DNA from: Druceiella hillmani
Taxonomy: Eukaryota; Arthropoda; Insecta; Lepidoptera; Hepialidae
Direction: 5' to 3'
DNA length: 64,000 bases
Assembly: GCA_039881145.1 (NCBI GenBank)
Contig: JAYKKI010000016.1
Location: forward strand, 11,584,501 to 11,648,500
Position numbers and translations under genes: made by a program
Notes under the pieces: generated by a model
What the model saw: only the letters and a program-made list of their open reading frames with translations
Databases searched by the model: none
Told to the model about the DNA's origin: nothing
Shown here: positions 25,860 through 36,289 of the stretch, one piece after another
How the letters are laid out: every line of letters starts with the position of its first letter
How positions within the stretch are numbered: position 1 is the first letter of the stretch

Positions 25860-27905
25860 TAACAAAATAAGTATTTTTTACAATCTGTGTTATGAGATTT
25901 TTTGACGATATGCATTATTAAAGAATTACGATAATGATGTACGATACGATATTTATTTTATTTTTAAATGAAGTAAATATTGTAATTATTAAAAAATTCC
26001 AATTCGGATTTTGGTAGAATTCATTAGTAGTAACAGAATTAAAAACACGAAATCAAGAAGTGTACATGCTTTTATATGTCCGTCCGATGGTCTAACGCAT
26101 AAACGTATGGGCCAATACGGATGAAATTTGGTATTTCACAATTTGTTTTAAGTATTTCCTTATTTTTTCCAACTTAAAAACTTAATATATTGTATATAAC
26201 AAAAAAAATGTATTTTTTCAGAAAAGGTTTTGAAATTTTTTAAATTTAATGCATTACAAATATTTTGTTAAAATAATGTATTACGGCTTATTTCCGTGGG
26301 AAAAAATTTGCAGGCCTGCATTTCGAGGACAGGACGTGACATTGTCCCCGCGCGAATTTAATGTTAATGAACCTGATAGATGGGAGTCTTTAAATGTATG
26401 TAGCTATTTACAAAAAAATTAATATTCTCTTTTAATTTAACCTAACGTTAACATGACGGAAGTTTGAAACCTAAAGTTTCCCTATATTTTCTTTCTCTAT
26501 TATATACAAAAGTAAAATGAAAAAAAAACAAGATGCTGAAAGAAAAACAACTTGCAAAAAACAAGATGCACGTAACATTAACACTTCTTGAATTGCCAAA
26601 ACAGGATGTGATTTTACATATTTTTGTGCAGACTACTTACTTAAGAATAACAATATGATTACTTTCATTAAACCAAGAGCCGTCTTATATGGACCGATGC
26701 AGATTGATTGACGCACAAATTTTTCAAGTGGATATTTGGAAGATCATAACACGTGTGTTGCAGTAATTAGTAACTTATGAGTACAGAAATGAAATTAAAT
26801 GAGAAAATGTGATTGCCACAATAGAAGAAACATATGTAATAATTTGAATTTTGTTAGAAAATGATTGTACTTTTTATTTGCACACATTTGATACTTTCAA
26901 GCGATAAAACAAAATCTTACGGTATATCAGTTTACTGCTTACCATGTATTTTATTCACTTTTCAAATTGTTGACATACAGACTTGTTAATTTACCTGTTA
27001 AATATAACTAAAATTCGTGCTAAGAGGATTCCGTATACGTTTTAGTATTTAACGATTTTTTTTAATTATTTAAAGGTTTATTTACTTCTAGCAAATTATG
27101 TGGTACTTCTAGAAAATATATCAATACTATTTTTTCTACGTTAATATAAAGAGATATATGTATACTAGGACTTATTTAAAGATATACTAGTTCTAATATA
27201 TTTTACGTGTGAACAAATTAAAAGTATAAATTTTTGCTTATTTTTTTTTTTACTTCTAAACCATAGTTGTAAACTATATTACATATGACTATTCTTTCCA
27301 TTCTTTTTTTTATTTGTTATTGTTGTTTTATTTGTAGATAAGTTATAGCATTCCTGGTAATATCGTTTTGTGAAAAAATCTCGTAACACTGAAGTTTTAA
27401 ATCGACGTTCTTGTTCGTCTCCTAACTTCGTCATCTGTTGATTACAAAAATTAAAAATTAAAATAAAATTTAAACTCTGTGCAAATATATAATTTTACCG
27501 ATGTGCCCGTGTGCCTAGGTAAAATTATTTTCGTGTATTAAAATCGACTCCTCCCAAGCGAAATTTAAATAACACATCATTTTAAATGATGTATTTAGTT
27601 TTGGGCCATAATACATATTATACATGTGTTACTCGTAAATTTGAAGTCTATAACTAATTATATTTATCAGGTCGAGACTTCTAACAGAGGGACTGGTGGA
27701 TAGGCAACGACGACCGGCGTCGTCATAATGGTATGTTTCCGTTCAGACTATCTGGGCGCGGTAATCTTGAAAACAAAGAGAGTTCATTAAACACTCAGTT
27801 AACATCAAAGTTTAAACATTTAAATGTGTATAATATTTTTTTAGGCTATTTACGAACCTAAATGTTACTTTTTGGCCATGTAAATATACGGCTTCCATAG
27901 GCGTC
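25860..27905. other. Gene-free DNA
   Basis: Contains TCCGTCCGATGG followed by GGATGAAATTTGGTAT near 26078-26135, wording typical of arthropod dispersed repeats. There is a small CpG-rich hairpin, ACGACGACCGGCGTCGTC, near 27705-27723. No gene was recognised. Confidence 0.45.
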
Positions 27906-27909
27906 ATCA

Positions 27910-28086
27910 TGAATAAATAAAGTACACGGATTACTTTAAGCATAATGGATTTATTTTAGTGTAAAACGTGCACACGGAAAACAGATCCATCAAAGCGACA
28001 GCTACTATAGTAACAGGAAGCGACAATAATTAGAACATAACAGAGGTACTATAATGAGGACGAAATACATTGCCTTATTTTTAACA
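27910..28086 (-). repeat. 3' LTR of the copia element
   Basis: In sense orientation it begins TGTTAAAAATAAGGCAATG and ends with TTTATTTATTCA, so it has TG...CA ends over 177 bp. AATAAA-type sequence lies close to the 3' end. Its outer half matches 31239-31330 (GGATTTATTTTA, GTGTAAAACGTG against ATGTGAAAACGG). No target-site duplication could be defined. Confidence 0.7.
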
Positions 28087-28106
28087 CCAGGGGGTGTTAA
28101 AAATAT
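28077..28106. repeat. Perfect hairpin at the copia LTR/internal junction
   Basis: TATTTTTAACACC and GGTGTTAAAAATA form 13-bp perfect arms around AGGG. Outside the perfect part similarity continues imperfectly (GACGAAATACATTG against CAATGCAATTTCG), so the LTR start appears partly mirrored inside the element. The usual purine-rich polypurine tract is not evident here. Confidence 0.75.
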
Positions 28107-28209
28107 GACAATGCAATTTCGTTATTTTCAATGTAAGTGCATATATCTAAATACAGAAGACAAATAAATAACTTACATAAACTTACAATAAGCTAAAATT
28201 CACCCTTAT

Positions 28210-31200
28210 TAAATTACATCCTCTAAAAAAATATTACTATTCTGCGTTATCTTTAGCACATTCTTTAAAAACCTCGTAATTATTTCTAAGTTTAAGGTGT
28301 TTGTAAATATATCTGCTGGTTACTCACTAGTTTTAACAAATTTTAAACATAACTTATTATCCTTACTAACTTTTTCTGAAATGGTAACATATGTCTATAT
28401 GTTTTAAATGCCTAACAGTATTAGTTTTTGCCACTGACATGGCAAACTGACTACCACAATAAATTGTTACAGAGCATACTTCTTGGTAACCAAATTTATT
28501 TAACAAGAAAATCCACCAAAAACCTTCACTAGCTATCATACTCATTGTAACATATTCTGTATCTGTGAAGGTCAAACTTATTGACATTTGGTTTTTTTGA
28601 GCACCTTGAAATTAAACCATTTGAAAACTTAAGTAAGTAGACTTTAATAGACTTTTTATTCTTGGGATCACTTCCCCAGTCAGCACCACAATAACCCCTC
28701 AGAACTATTATTTCACACTTATAAATTAATTTACAGTCTAGAGTTGTTCAATATATCATAATACTTTTTTCAATGCAGTTAACGACATCTCTCTAGCATG
28801 TTTTTGCAAAGCACAACTATAGTAAAATATAAATCGTTCTCGTAATAGTGTCCGGTTAGAGCATACATGAGACAACCTGTAATTTGTTTATATAATTTCT
28901 CATTCACTTTATCTGTAGTGTTATTACTATTCCTAAGTATTTTATATCGAATCAATTATCCATAGGCTTTACCGTTTACTTACAATTCCTGCCATTTTAA
29001 AACGATTTAGAATATTTGATAAATAACTTCTTTGACTCAATTTATTAATACCACTTTCTAAATTTTGTTAAAGGTTTATACCCAATAAATCAGTTCCATG
29101 TCTTCCATCTTTAACTCTTTCTTTAGAACAATTTTGTGTTGAGAAGTTGACTTTTCAATAGCCTCAAATATTATAAGATCATCGACATACAACATCACAT
29201 AGGTTTTATCATTGCCATACATTTGGAATAGAAACAAGAATTACATTTTCACCTTACAAAACCTTCTCTTATTATAACAGAATTAAATTTGATATTCCAA
29301 CATTTTGGCAAATTTTTGAGATCATATAGTGATTTAATATATTATTATAATAAATATTTAAAAGCTCCTAATTTTGTTCCCATGCTAAGAAAACTCTATC
29401 TCTTTTTACTTTTACCGTGTACTTTTATGAAAAATATATCCTTTCACATTCTCTCCGTATGCAACCATTATTCCCGTTTTGACTTTAGTTTCTCACTTAA
29501 TCCAACTTTCTTTCAGTATGTGTTTATATACTCGTGTTCTGAAAGGTTTTAGCTGAAGAACATCATAACTTTTAACAAGTAAATCTACCATTCGCGCATA
29601 CCTCATATGGCGATTTTCCCTCCTTATCCTTACTTTTTGCAGTTCTTTTTAGGACCAAAGCTGCAGTATGTACCACTTCTTCCTACAAAATATTTGCTAA
29701 GTTTTTAGCGTACAACATTGTCCTTGCTGCTTTGACTAATGTCCTCTTTCAGCGTGCTTTTTTCTGGTGTACTATTCTGCGTTTCGAGAACATATGATTT
29801 ACCTCTTAATTTATAAATTCTTACTCATTATCTTTTCTATACATCTTCAATTTGTTTCCATTTACATTTCTAGTACTATTTACGAAGTTTTCTATTATTT
29901 CATGTTTATCATTATATATATATATATGTATTCATTTCATGTTTATTTTTTATACGTATATGTTATCATTTGTGACATATATGTTATCATTTCATGTTTA
30001 TTTTTGATAAAGGAAACATATCTGTAGCCGAAGTAGTCATTCTTTAATACTTGGATATCCAACTGACAGTTCTTCCATTAGACAGCACGTATCTGCATGA
30101 ATGTTTCACATGTTTTGATTCTTGTACTCTCACTGAAATGACAAACGATGCATCTTTTCTTATAAACAATGTTCACACTTAGGAACAGAGTTCTGTTTCA
30201 TACCAATGTTGTTTTTCATAAGTATTTCTCGCACGTAATCAAAGTTTTGATGAGCCATTTTTTTTAATTTAACTTACTATTCAGCGTTTTCGCAACATTT
30301 ACCACTTTACGTATCGAAAGTTCATGCAATATAACTTCCAATGTGGTTTTACAACTGCAGGATTATTGTATTTTTTATAGAATTTACATGAACTGTCACC
30401 TATCACCATGGCATAAATTTTATCGGGAGAACGATTTACAGAGGTAAGGTTTATTTTTAACTCCGGAACGAATGGAGCGTTGTCCAATGTAGTATCAAAC
30501 TCTTTGCCCCTTTTATGTACTTGCACATCCAATGTAGTGTCAATCAAATTCCTCCTGTTACGTACTTGCACAGCCTAACACACTAATCTCCGCACAATCA
30601 TGGATTTATACGCGACACTAGTAAAAGATGTAAATCAAGCGTGAACATAAAACATGTATTTAATGGCTCCAGACACTTCTAGCCAATTCTATTGTTGATA
30701 TTGTTCTGACGAATTTGATATCACAAAGGCATTAGTTTCCAGATTTTCATTGTACTTCTTAAACTTATATTGCGCTCTATAATGCCCTTCTTTGCCACAG
30801 AAAATATATTTGCTATTGCTGTTTTTAATATTTATTTCATTTTTATTATTTTTACACCTAAATTCACCCTCAAAAAATGTCGAGGTATATTACATTTAAA
30901 ACACTTAACATTCTTCTTATCATTCATAAAAAAGCAAATGAAGATGATGTGTGTTCGAATACTTTAATCCCCTTCTTAATATTTTCTTCTGTCGCTAGGA
31001 ATCTATTACTACAATAAATTATCAATAGTCTGCTTGTTATCTGGCACTAACTCTCAAGCAAATACAAAATGTTTGTAATCATTTGGCAAAGACATTAAAA
31101 CTTTTATTATGACAAACTTCTAGAAAGAAATATTGGATAAATAATTAAAAAACGTAATTTGAGACCAATATTTTCACTTGACGTACGAAATTTTATATAA
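28210..31200 (-). pseudogene. copia gag-pol polyprotein relic
   Basis: Sense order by position. Gag: MSLPNDYKHFVFA near 31050-31090. Zinc knuckle: CFKCNIPRHFL near 30870-30906, then CGKEGHYRAQ near 30770-30800. Protease: WLEVSGAIKYM near 30655-30690, where the expected catalytic Asp of D-S-G-A is Val. Pre-integrase: APFVPELKINLTSVN at about 30440-30485 and HQNFDYVREILMKNNIG near 30210-30255. Integrase start: IHADTC-like text near 30080. Late integrase: KSKDKEGKSPYEV near 29595-29640. RT: YVMLYVDDLIIFEA near 29160-29205. RNase H: CGADWGSDPKNKKS near 28650-28690, DTEYVTMSMIASEG and VTIYCGSQFAMSVAK (28366-28587), then HIDICYHFR. The usual second Asp of the YCDNQSA motif is Gly. The C-terminus ADIFTN lies near 28300. 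Loss of protease and RNase H catalytic residues plus many stops shows long inactivity. Confidence 0.88.
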
Positions 31201-31238
31201 TTGGTGTAGAGTATTGTTTGTCTGGGCTCTCGACTTCT

Positions 31239-31330
31239 TGTGATTAAATAAAATATACCGATTAAGTTAAGCAAAACGGATTTATTTTATTGTAAGATGT
31301 GAAAACGGAAAAATGTAAACGGAAAATTTT
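31239..31330 (-). repeat. Partial 5' LTR of the copia element
   Basis: Matches the 3'-LTR outer half: TGTGATTAAATAAAATATAC, TTAAGCAAAACGG, ATTTATTTTA and GAAAACGGAAAA. Similarity stops near 31330, so the 5' half of this LTR is deleted, replaced or too diverged to see. Confidence 0.65.
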
Positions 31331-32799
31331 GTTCATTCTGCCTACATGATAGATATGCGTAATTAAGTATCGTACTCGATTTTTCTCGTTTTCGGTAACA
31401 ATATTACTTATGTTTTATATTAGCTGTTGTTTTATGGATTTAAATCAAAAAATCTTAGTGACGACTTTGTGCGAGTTCTACATTTTATTTTAGTTTTGTT
31501 ACATAAATTTCACTATACGAAACCATAATAATTGCTTTTCGTCAGCTCATTGTATTGATTTTATCTCATTTTATTCGTATTTACCGAATAATATCTTATG
31601 TGAAGAACCATGAATATGTAGAATATCATAGAATATATATGTAGAATATCCAAGCCAAAGTTGGCCGCCTGGCCGCGCTCTGTTTACACGAACAATTTCA
31701 ACCCACTCTTAACCCTCCTATATATATAAGTAATAACTTAAATCCATCGCTAATATTGAAGGTGTATAATAAAAAACATTACAGAAAATGTCTAACATTA
31801 TACGTCTAACAATAGTGGGGTTCGAGAAATCGATCTTCAAATGTTGTTGACGTTGGTACTCACTAACTGACGGATCGTAAAAACGTATCGACGCTTTCAA
31901 CATACCTAAACCTGGTAATTTGTGACATTTGAAATATATGTCTGTAATAACAAAATAAGTAAATAATGAAGCTTGTGCGAAGATCTAAGAAGTGGGAACA
32001 AGGTCATTTTTTCCTTACTTCACAAATGCTTGGATATTGCTATAAATGTATCACATTGATAACGTTATTCTAAATTATATATAACTACAAAGATAGGATA
32101 TCTCATCATTTTATATCTATCCTTAGTAATTATGCTTGAATCAACAGTGTATCATATCAAATATTTAACATACAAAGCTTAATCATTTATACTTGCAAAG
32201 TTCTACGTAAATGCATTTTTTTGTTTTGTGCATTCTAGAATTTCCTATGTTATGGAAAATATAACAAAATTTCATCTAAAATTTATATTACAAAATTTCA
32301 GATTCATAAAAATTACTTTGGACCTTCTTAAATTTCTGCTGAGTATGAAAAGTTTTTCCGTTTCAAATCTTAATATTAAATGGAAAGTATATTTTATTTT
32401 CTCCTTTCAGAATTTTTAAGTACAAGCTTAACAGAAAATAAACTTGGGCAAGTTTTTCTCTTCAATTCTCTGTATTAATACTCAATAATACGGTGAGAAC
32501 TTGGTCGATTTTTCCACGTGAATATTTTCCCTTTTATTCTTGTGATGTCATCCTACTAATATAATCTAAAAGGAAAGTTTTTTTGTTCGTTCTTTTTTAG
32601 AGATTCAAGCATGAATTATTAATCCTATTAAGTGGAAAATTATAGCTCATAGATTCCGGTTTGCTGTAGGCTACATAATATTTACATTTTTTTTTAATTT
32701 TTGAGATATTGTTAATAATATTAAATTAGTCGAAGAAGAAATCATTGATTTGGGCCCTTTCCTAACGAACGCTGGCAAAACTACAAAGATAAACTAATA
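31331..32799. other. Gene-free DNA between copia and the TIR transposon
   Basis: No gene recognised. A GC-richer phrase at 31650-31700 and a 61-codon minus-strand open frame at 31718-31903 have no supportable identity. Confidence 0.5.
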
Positions 32800-32830
32800 A
32801 TATCGCTGATTTGCGAGAATATTGACGCAT
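32800..32830 (+). repeat. Left terminal inverted repeat
   Basis: About 30 bp pairing with 36257-36286. Three mismatches were seen by eye (A/G at position 10, then TT/AC after GAGAATA). It ends in GACGCA. Confidence 0.88.
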
Positions 32831-33143
32831 CTCAAAATTCCTTAAAATTTAAGTAAGTATGCCAAACGATCATAAACCGATTATATTTTATTGTGAACAG
32901 AGACGCACCGTAGTTTTCGCGCTAAGGTTCGTTAGAATGAGACAGCGTCGTTGTTTATTTGAGACAAAACATGCTAGGGTCAATCACAAACACTGACTCA
33001 TGTCAGTTGTGCCGACGATGCTGGAGTGAACGAACGCTCGTTTGTCATAAACAGTGACGCATTACGAATTCGATTGCAATAATATGTATATTCTGTTCTA
33101 GAATAGTGACGCAATTAATGATGTGTCAATATTTCTGATAAAG

Positions 33144-33373
33144 GTGAGTGGTTTTCTAAGTATTATTTTGACTACTTCTTACTTGAGTCTATATTCACGA
33201 AAAAAATATAGACTTTTTTGTTTGAGGCCGTTGTTTTTGAAAAGCATGGTCCTGTTTTTGCTTCTTTTTAGGAAATTCGTCTTTGTTGAAGGAATTATAC
33301 GATAAAATTGTTGAGTTAATGATAACGTCATAATATCGATAATTCATTATTTATATAAAATTATTTGTTTCAG
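33144..33373 (+). other. Predicted 5'-UTR intron
   Basis: Donor AAAG/GTGAGTGG and acceptor TTATTTGTTTCAG/ATC lie upstream of the predicted start codon. Both fit consensus splice sites. This intron is inferred from sequence only. Confidence 0.5.
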
Positions 33374-33489
33374 ATCATTGTGATTATCCAAGATGTCAGA
33401 AAGAAGATTATTCATGGAAAAGTTGAAAGAGTCAAGTAGTAAAAAAGCTGAAAAAGAGGATCTACAAGATACGGTTAATGAACGGGAAG

Positions 33490-33586
33490 GTTAATTACTT
33501 ACAAACTATAAATATTTACAATTTGTCTTAGCTTTGTTTTTAAAAATATTCTTGAAGTATAATTTAATGACAAAATATATTTTCAG
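33490..33586 (+). other. Predicted coding intron 1 (phase 1)
   Basis: Donor GGAAG/GTTAAT and acceptor ATATTTTCAG/AAACC. Splicing joins G to AA, giving Glu, and keeps the frame. Confidence 0.65.
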
Positions 33587-33676
33587 AAACCATTACACAT
33601 GAAAGCAGTACGCCGTTATGTGAAAAAAATTACGATGATAATATCGAAAATGATATAAATATTATCAACACATCAG

Positions 33677-33787
33677 GTAAGCAAACCATTATACGAGTGC
33701 ATTAAATATATAATTATAAATAATTTAATTTTTATATTCACTTATTCGAATGTGTCTTTTGTAAATGAATGAATGCTTATTTTTCAG
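33677..33787 (+). other. Predicted coding intron 2 (phase 1)
   Basis: Donor ATCAG/GTAAGC and acceptor ATTTTTCAG/GCAAT. The joined codon GGC continues into NNADEKEL, matching the downstream open frame. Confidence 0.72.
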
Positions 33788-36093
33788 GCAATAATGCAGA
33801 TGAAAAAGAGTTAGTTCTACGAAACAGATCTTTATCTACATCGTCCTCATCGTCATCCTCCTCTTTATCTTCCTGCTCGTCATCTTGTTCAAAATATAAT
33901 ACCACAGACTTAGAACAGTGTAATAAAGAACCCGACAATAGGGTGAACTTAAATAATATCCGGGGCCGTAGTCTGCAAAATAAAACTAAAGAAAATAGGG
34001 TAAAGAAAATAGATTCAGGTGACAGATTGGAAGAGAACGTTGAAGAAAACATTTTAAATGAGTCAAATCAAAAAGTACGAAAGTGGAAAGCTCAGCCAGA
34101 ACTTTGGAAAAGGAATGTAGCAAAACCTCTACAACTGGCAAGAATATATAGGTAAAAATAAAAAAGTCATACGAAAAAAAACGATTGCGACAGGGATGTA
34201 CAGAGAAGTGCAAATTGAAATGTAACACTAAATTTGATAATGAGACTCGCCTCTATATTTTTAACGCTTTTTATAACTTGCCTGATTTGCAAAATAAAAG
34301 AACTTTTGTAGCATTCAGTTTAACCTCTTTTGTTCCGGCGTATCAATATAAGAAAGGAACACGTCAAAATAATAACGCATTTTATTTGACTGATAAAGAA
34401 GGCGATAAAATTCGTGTCTGTAAAATATTTTTAATGTCTATCCTGGATGTGTCAGAGAGATTTATTTGAACAGTTATAGATAAATCTAAAAATGATATTC
34501 CGGGAATTATAGCTGAAGACTTGTGAGGCAAATATGGCAATCATAACGTGTAGATAATAATATTAAAGATAGTGTAAGGAATTTCATAAAGGCAATACCA
34601 AAAATAGAAAGCCATTACTGTCGAACAGATACGAGCAAGGAATATATTGACGGAAGTAAGACTATTGCAGAAATTTATAGAGACTACGCAAAACTGTGTG
34701 AAGAGAAAGGAGACACAAATGCGAATTATATTATGATCAATAGAATATTTAATGGAGAATTTAATATAGCTTTTTATCAACCTACAAAAGATCAGTGCGA
34801 GGACTGTCCTGCCTACAATAATGCAACTGGAGAAGATAGAATTCGTCTAAAACTTAAATATGACAACCACATAAAAGAAAAAGAACTTTCGAGAAAAAAA
34901 AAGAAAAAGATAAAAAAGAAGCAGAAGAAAAAGACTCGACTATAGTAGCGGTTTATGATTTACAGGCCGTGATGCCATGTCCCAGGGGAGATGTATCAAA
35001 CTTTTACTATGTTTCGAAAGTGAATACCTTAAACTTCACTATATATGAGATGAAGAATAAAAATGTGCTCTGCTTCGTCTGGCATGAAGGAGAGACTAAT
35101 AGAGGAGCTATGGAAATCAGAACTTGCGTTTTCGAATATTTGAAAAGTCTTGGTAAAAATATAACTCCCAGAACCAAGCTACATGTGATTTTTTATTCGG
35201 ACAACTGTTGCGAGCAACAGAAAAATAAATTTATTATCAGCATGTACATGTCCGTTGTTTCTACTTTTACATCGATAGTATCACACACAAATTTCTAATT
35301 AAGGGGCACACCCAAAACGAAGGGGACAGTGTCCATTCTGTAATTCAAGAAAATATCAACAAGACTTTGAAATCTGCCCCATCTACACACAGGATCAATA
35401 CATATCCATTATTCGCAATGCAAAAAAAAAGGACCTCCATACATAGTAACAGAGATGAAGCATAAAAGTTTTTACGATTTTAAGTCTCTTGCCTCTGATG
35501 TCGGTAAAAATGTTAACAAAAACACAGACACTGAAAATATGAAAATGACAGATATAAAGATTTTAAAAGTAGATGCAAACCACAGAGTGTTTTTTTTATT
35601 AAACTTCCTACGATGAAAATGACTTTAAATGCGTAAAAGTCACGACTCGAACGTTAAAATATTTAGATGAGAATTACAGGCTGTAATGTGCATATAAGAA
35701 ATCTATAGGAATCTCAGAAAAGAAGAGAAGAGGATTATTAAACTTAGTAGACAAAAATATAATTCCAAACTATTATCGGCAGTTCATTAAAAATTTGATA
35801 TGAAGTTTATGTTCATTTTGTATTCATTTTTTTTGTGGAGTTATTTTTTATTACGTTTATTTTGATGGACGGTGTTTTAAGAAAACCTATAATACTAACT
35901 TAATGTTGTTATATTTTGATTATATTTTGTTTAAAGTACAAAAGATTTAAATAATGTTGTATGTTCCTAATTAATATTTATAGTACACTGTTAAGCAAAA
36001 TTGTGACATAAGTAGAATTTATGGATTTTTAGTTTCGAGAACAAAGAGTGATGTCTGATACTCTTGGTTATTACGATTTTGTTTTTAAATTTA

Positions 36094-36099
36094 AATAAA
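36094..36099 (+). promoter_or_regulatory. Poly(A) signal AATAAA of the transposon gene
   Basis: AATAAA about 290 bp after the predicted stop, followed by a T/GT-rich stretch (TTTTCTTGTGTTTT). It lies inside the element, before the right TIR. Functional use is inferred. Confidence 0.5.
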
Positions 36100-36256
36100 A
36101 GTTCTAAAAAATTTTCTTGTGTTTTAATACTAAGATAAATTTTCCTTTAATCAGTAAAGTCAAATCTTAAATAAATCATTTATATCTTGCAGTATTCGTT
36201 TAAATGTTAGTCAAAATATTTCAGAACGTTATTCTGTAAAATTCAAAATTCTTGAT

Positions 36257-36286
36257 TGCGTCGTTATTCTCGCAAACCAGCGATAT
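36257..36286 (-). repeat. Right terminal inverted repeat
   Basis: Reverse-complement partner of 32800-32830. It reads TGCGTCGTTATTCTCGCAAA, then CCAGCGATAT. Confidence 0.88.
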
Positions 36287-36289
36287 GTA

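Larger units (their letters stand above)
27910..31330 (-). mobile_element. Degenerate Ty1/copia LTR retrotransposon
   Basis: Minus-strand element about 3.4 kb long, with LTR-like ends (27910-28086 and a partial copy at 31239-31330) and internal relics in the correct copia order. From high to low coordinate these are gag, two CCHC-type fragments, protease, GAG-pre-integrase, integrase core and RT YVDD. RNase H and the C-terminal ADIFT motif follow. Integrase before RT is diagnostic of Ty1/copia rather than gypsy. Stops and frameshifts occur in every domain, and an AT-rich insertion of about 250 bp lies near 29750-30000 within integrase. The two LTR-like ends align over roughly the first 80-90 bp only. 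It is therefore an old, immobile copy. Confidence 0.9.
33393..35803 (+). pseudogene. Transposase-like protein, DUF7869-type insect family (decayed)
   Basis: Coding exons: 33393-33489 (MSERRLFMEKLKE...), 33587-33676 and 33788 onward. Both introns are phase 1 with GT/AG ends, and the frames join cleanly. The N-terminus has a Ser-rich linker (STSSSSSSSSLSSCSSSCS). Next come WKRNVAKPL, the Cys cluster GCTEKCKLKC, VCKIFLMSILDVSERFI, GKYGNHN, IPKIESHYCRTDTSKEYIDG and FNIAFYQPTKDQCEDC, then a Lys-rich tract. The C-terminal half has YDLQAVMPCPRG, VLCFVWHEG, YSDNCCEQQKNK, GHTQNEGDSVHSVIQE and FYDFKSLA, ending IIPNYYRQFIKNLI with TGA at 35801-35803. The order of YDLQ, YSDNC and NEGD suggests an RNase H-fold DD(D/E) core (inference). 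Breaks: frameshifts near 34141, 34175, 34548, 34930, 35280, 35370 and 35600, and in-frame stops at 34467, 34524 and 35684. It is full length end to end. Family identity comes from motif memory and should be checked. Confidence 0.78.
32800..36286 (+). mobile_element. TIR DNA transposon carrying a spliced DUF7869-like gene
   Basis: A 3.49 kb element defined by terminal inverted repeats. The left end starts ATATCGCTGATTTGCGAGAA. The reverse complement of the right end starts ATATCGCTGGTTTGCGAGAA. Over the first 30 bp the ends differ at three positions, and both include a GACGCA motif, with looser similarity after that. Because both flanks read TA/ATAT, the target-site duplication could be TA with the element starting TCGCTG. 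The termini enclose exactly one gene, on the plus strand, with three predicted introns and a poly(A) signal. Further GACGCA copies in the left subterminal region (32902, 33056, 33108) may be transposase-binding repeats. I cannot place the TIR with confidence in a named superfamily. The copy is dead because its gene is frameshifted. Confidence 0.8.

Noticed and set aside
28087..28098. Polypurine tract at CCAGGGGGTGTT
   Set aside because: The element is on the minus strand, where this reads as a pyrimidine-rich AACACCCCCTGG, so it cannot be a normal sense-strand polypurine tract.
31718..31903. Minus-strand frame with ASIRFYDPSVSEYQRQQHL
   Set aside because: Composition looks protein-like, but there are no known motifs, splice context or neighbouring exons. 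Kept out for lack of support.
33777..34052. Minus-strand open frame rich in Asp/Glu, and its neighbour at 33986-34228
   Set aside because: Antisense shadows of the Ser-rich and following coding exon of the transposon gene, which is supported by splice sites and motifs on the plus strand.
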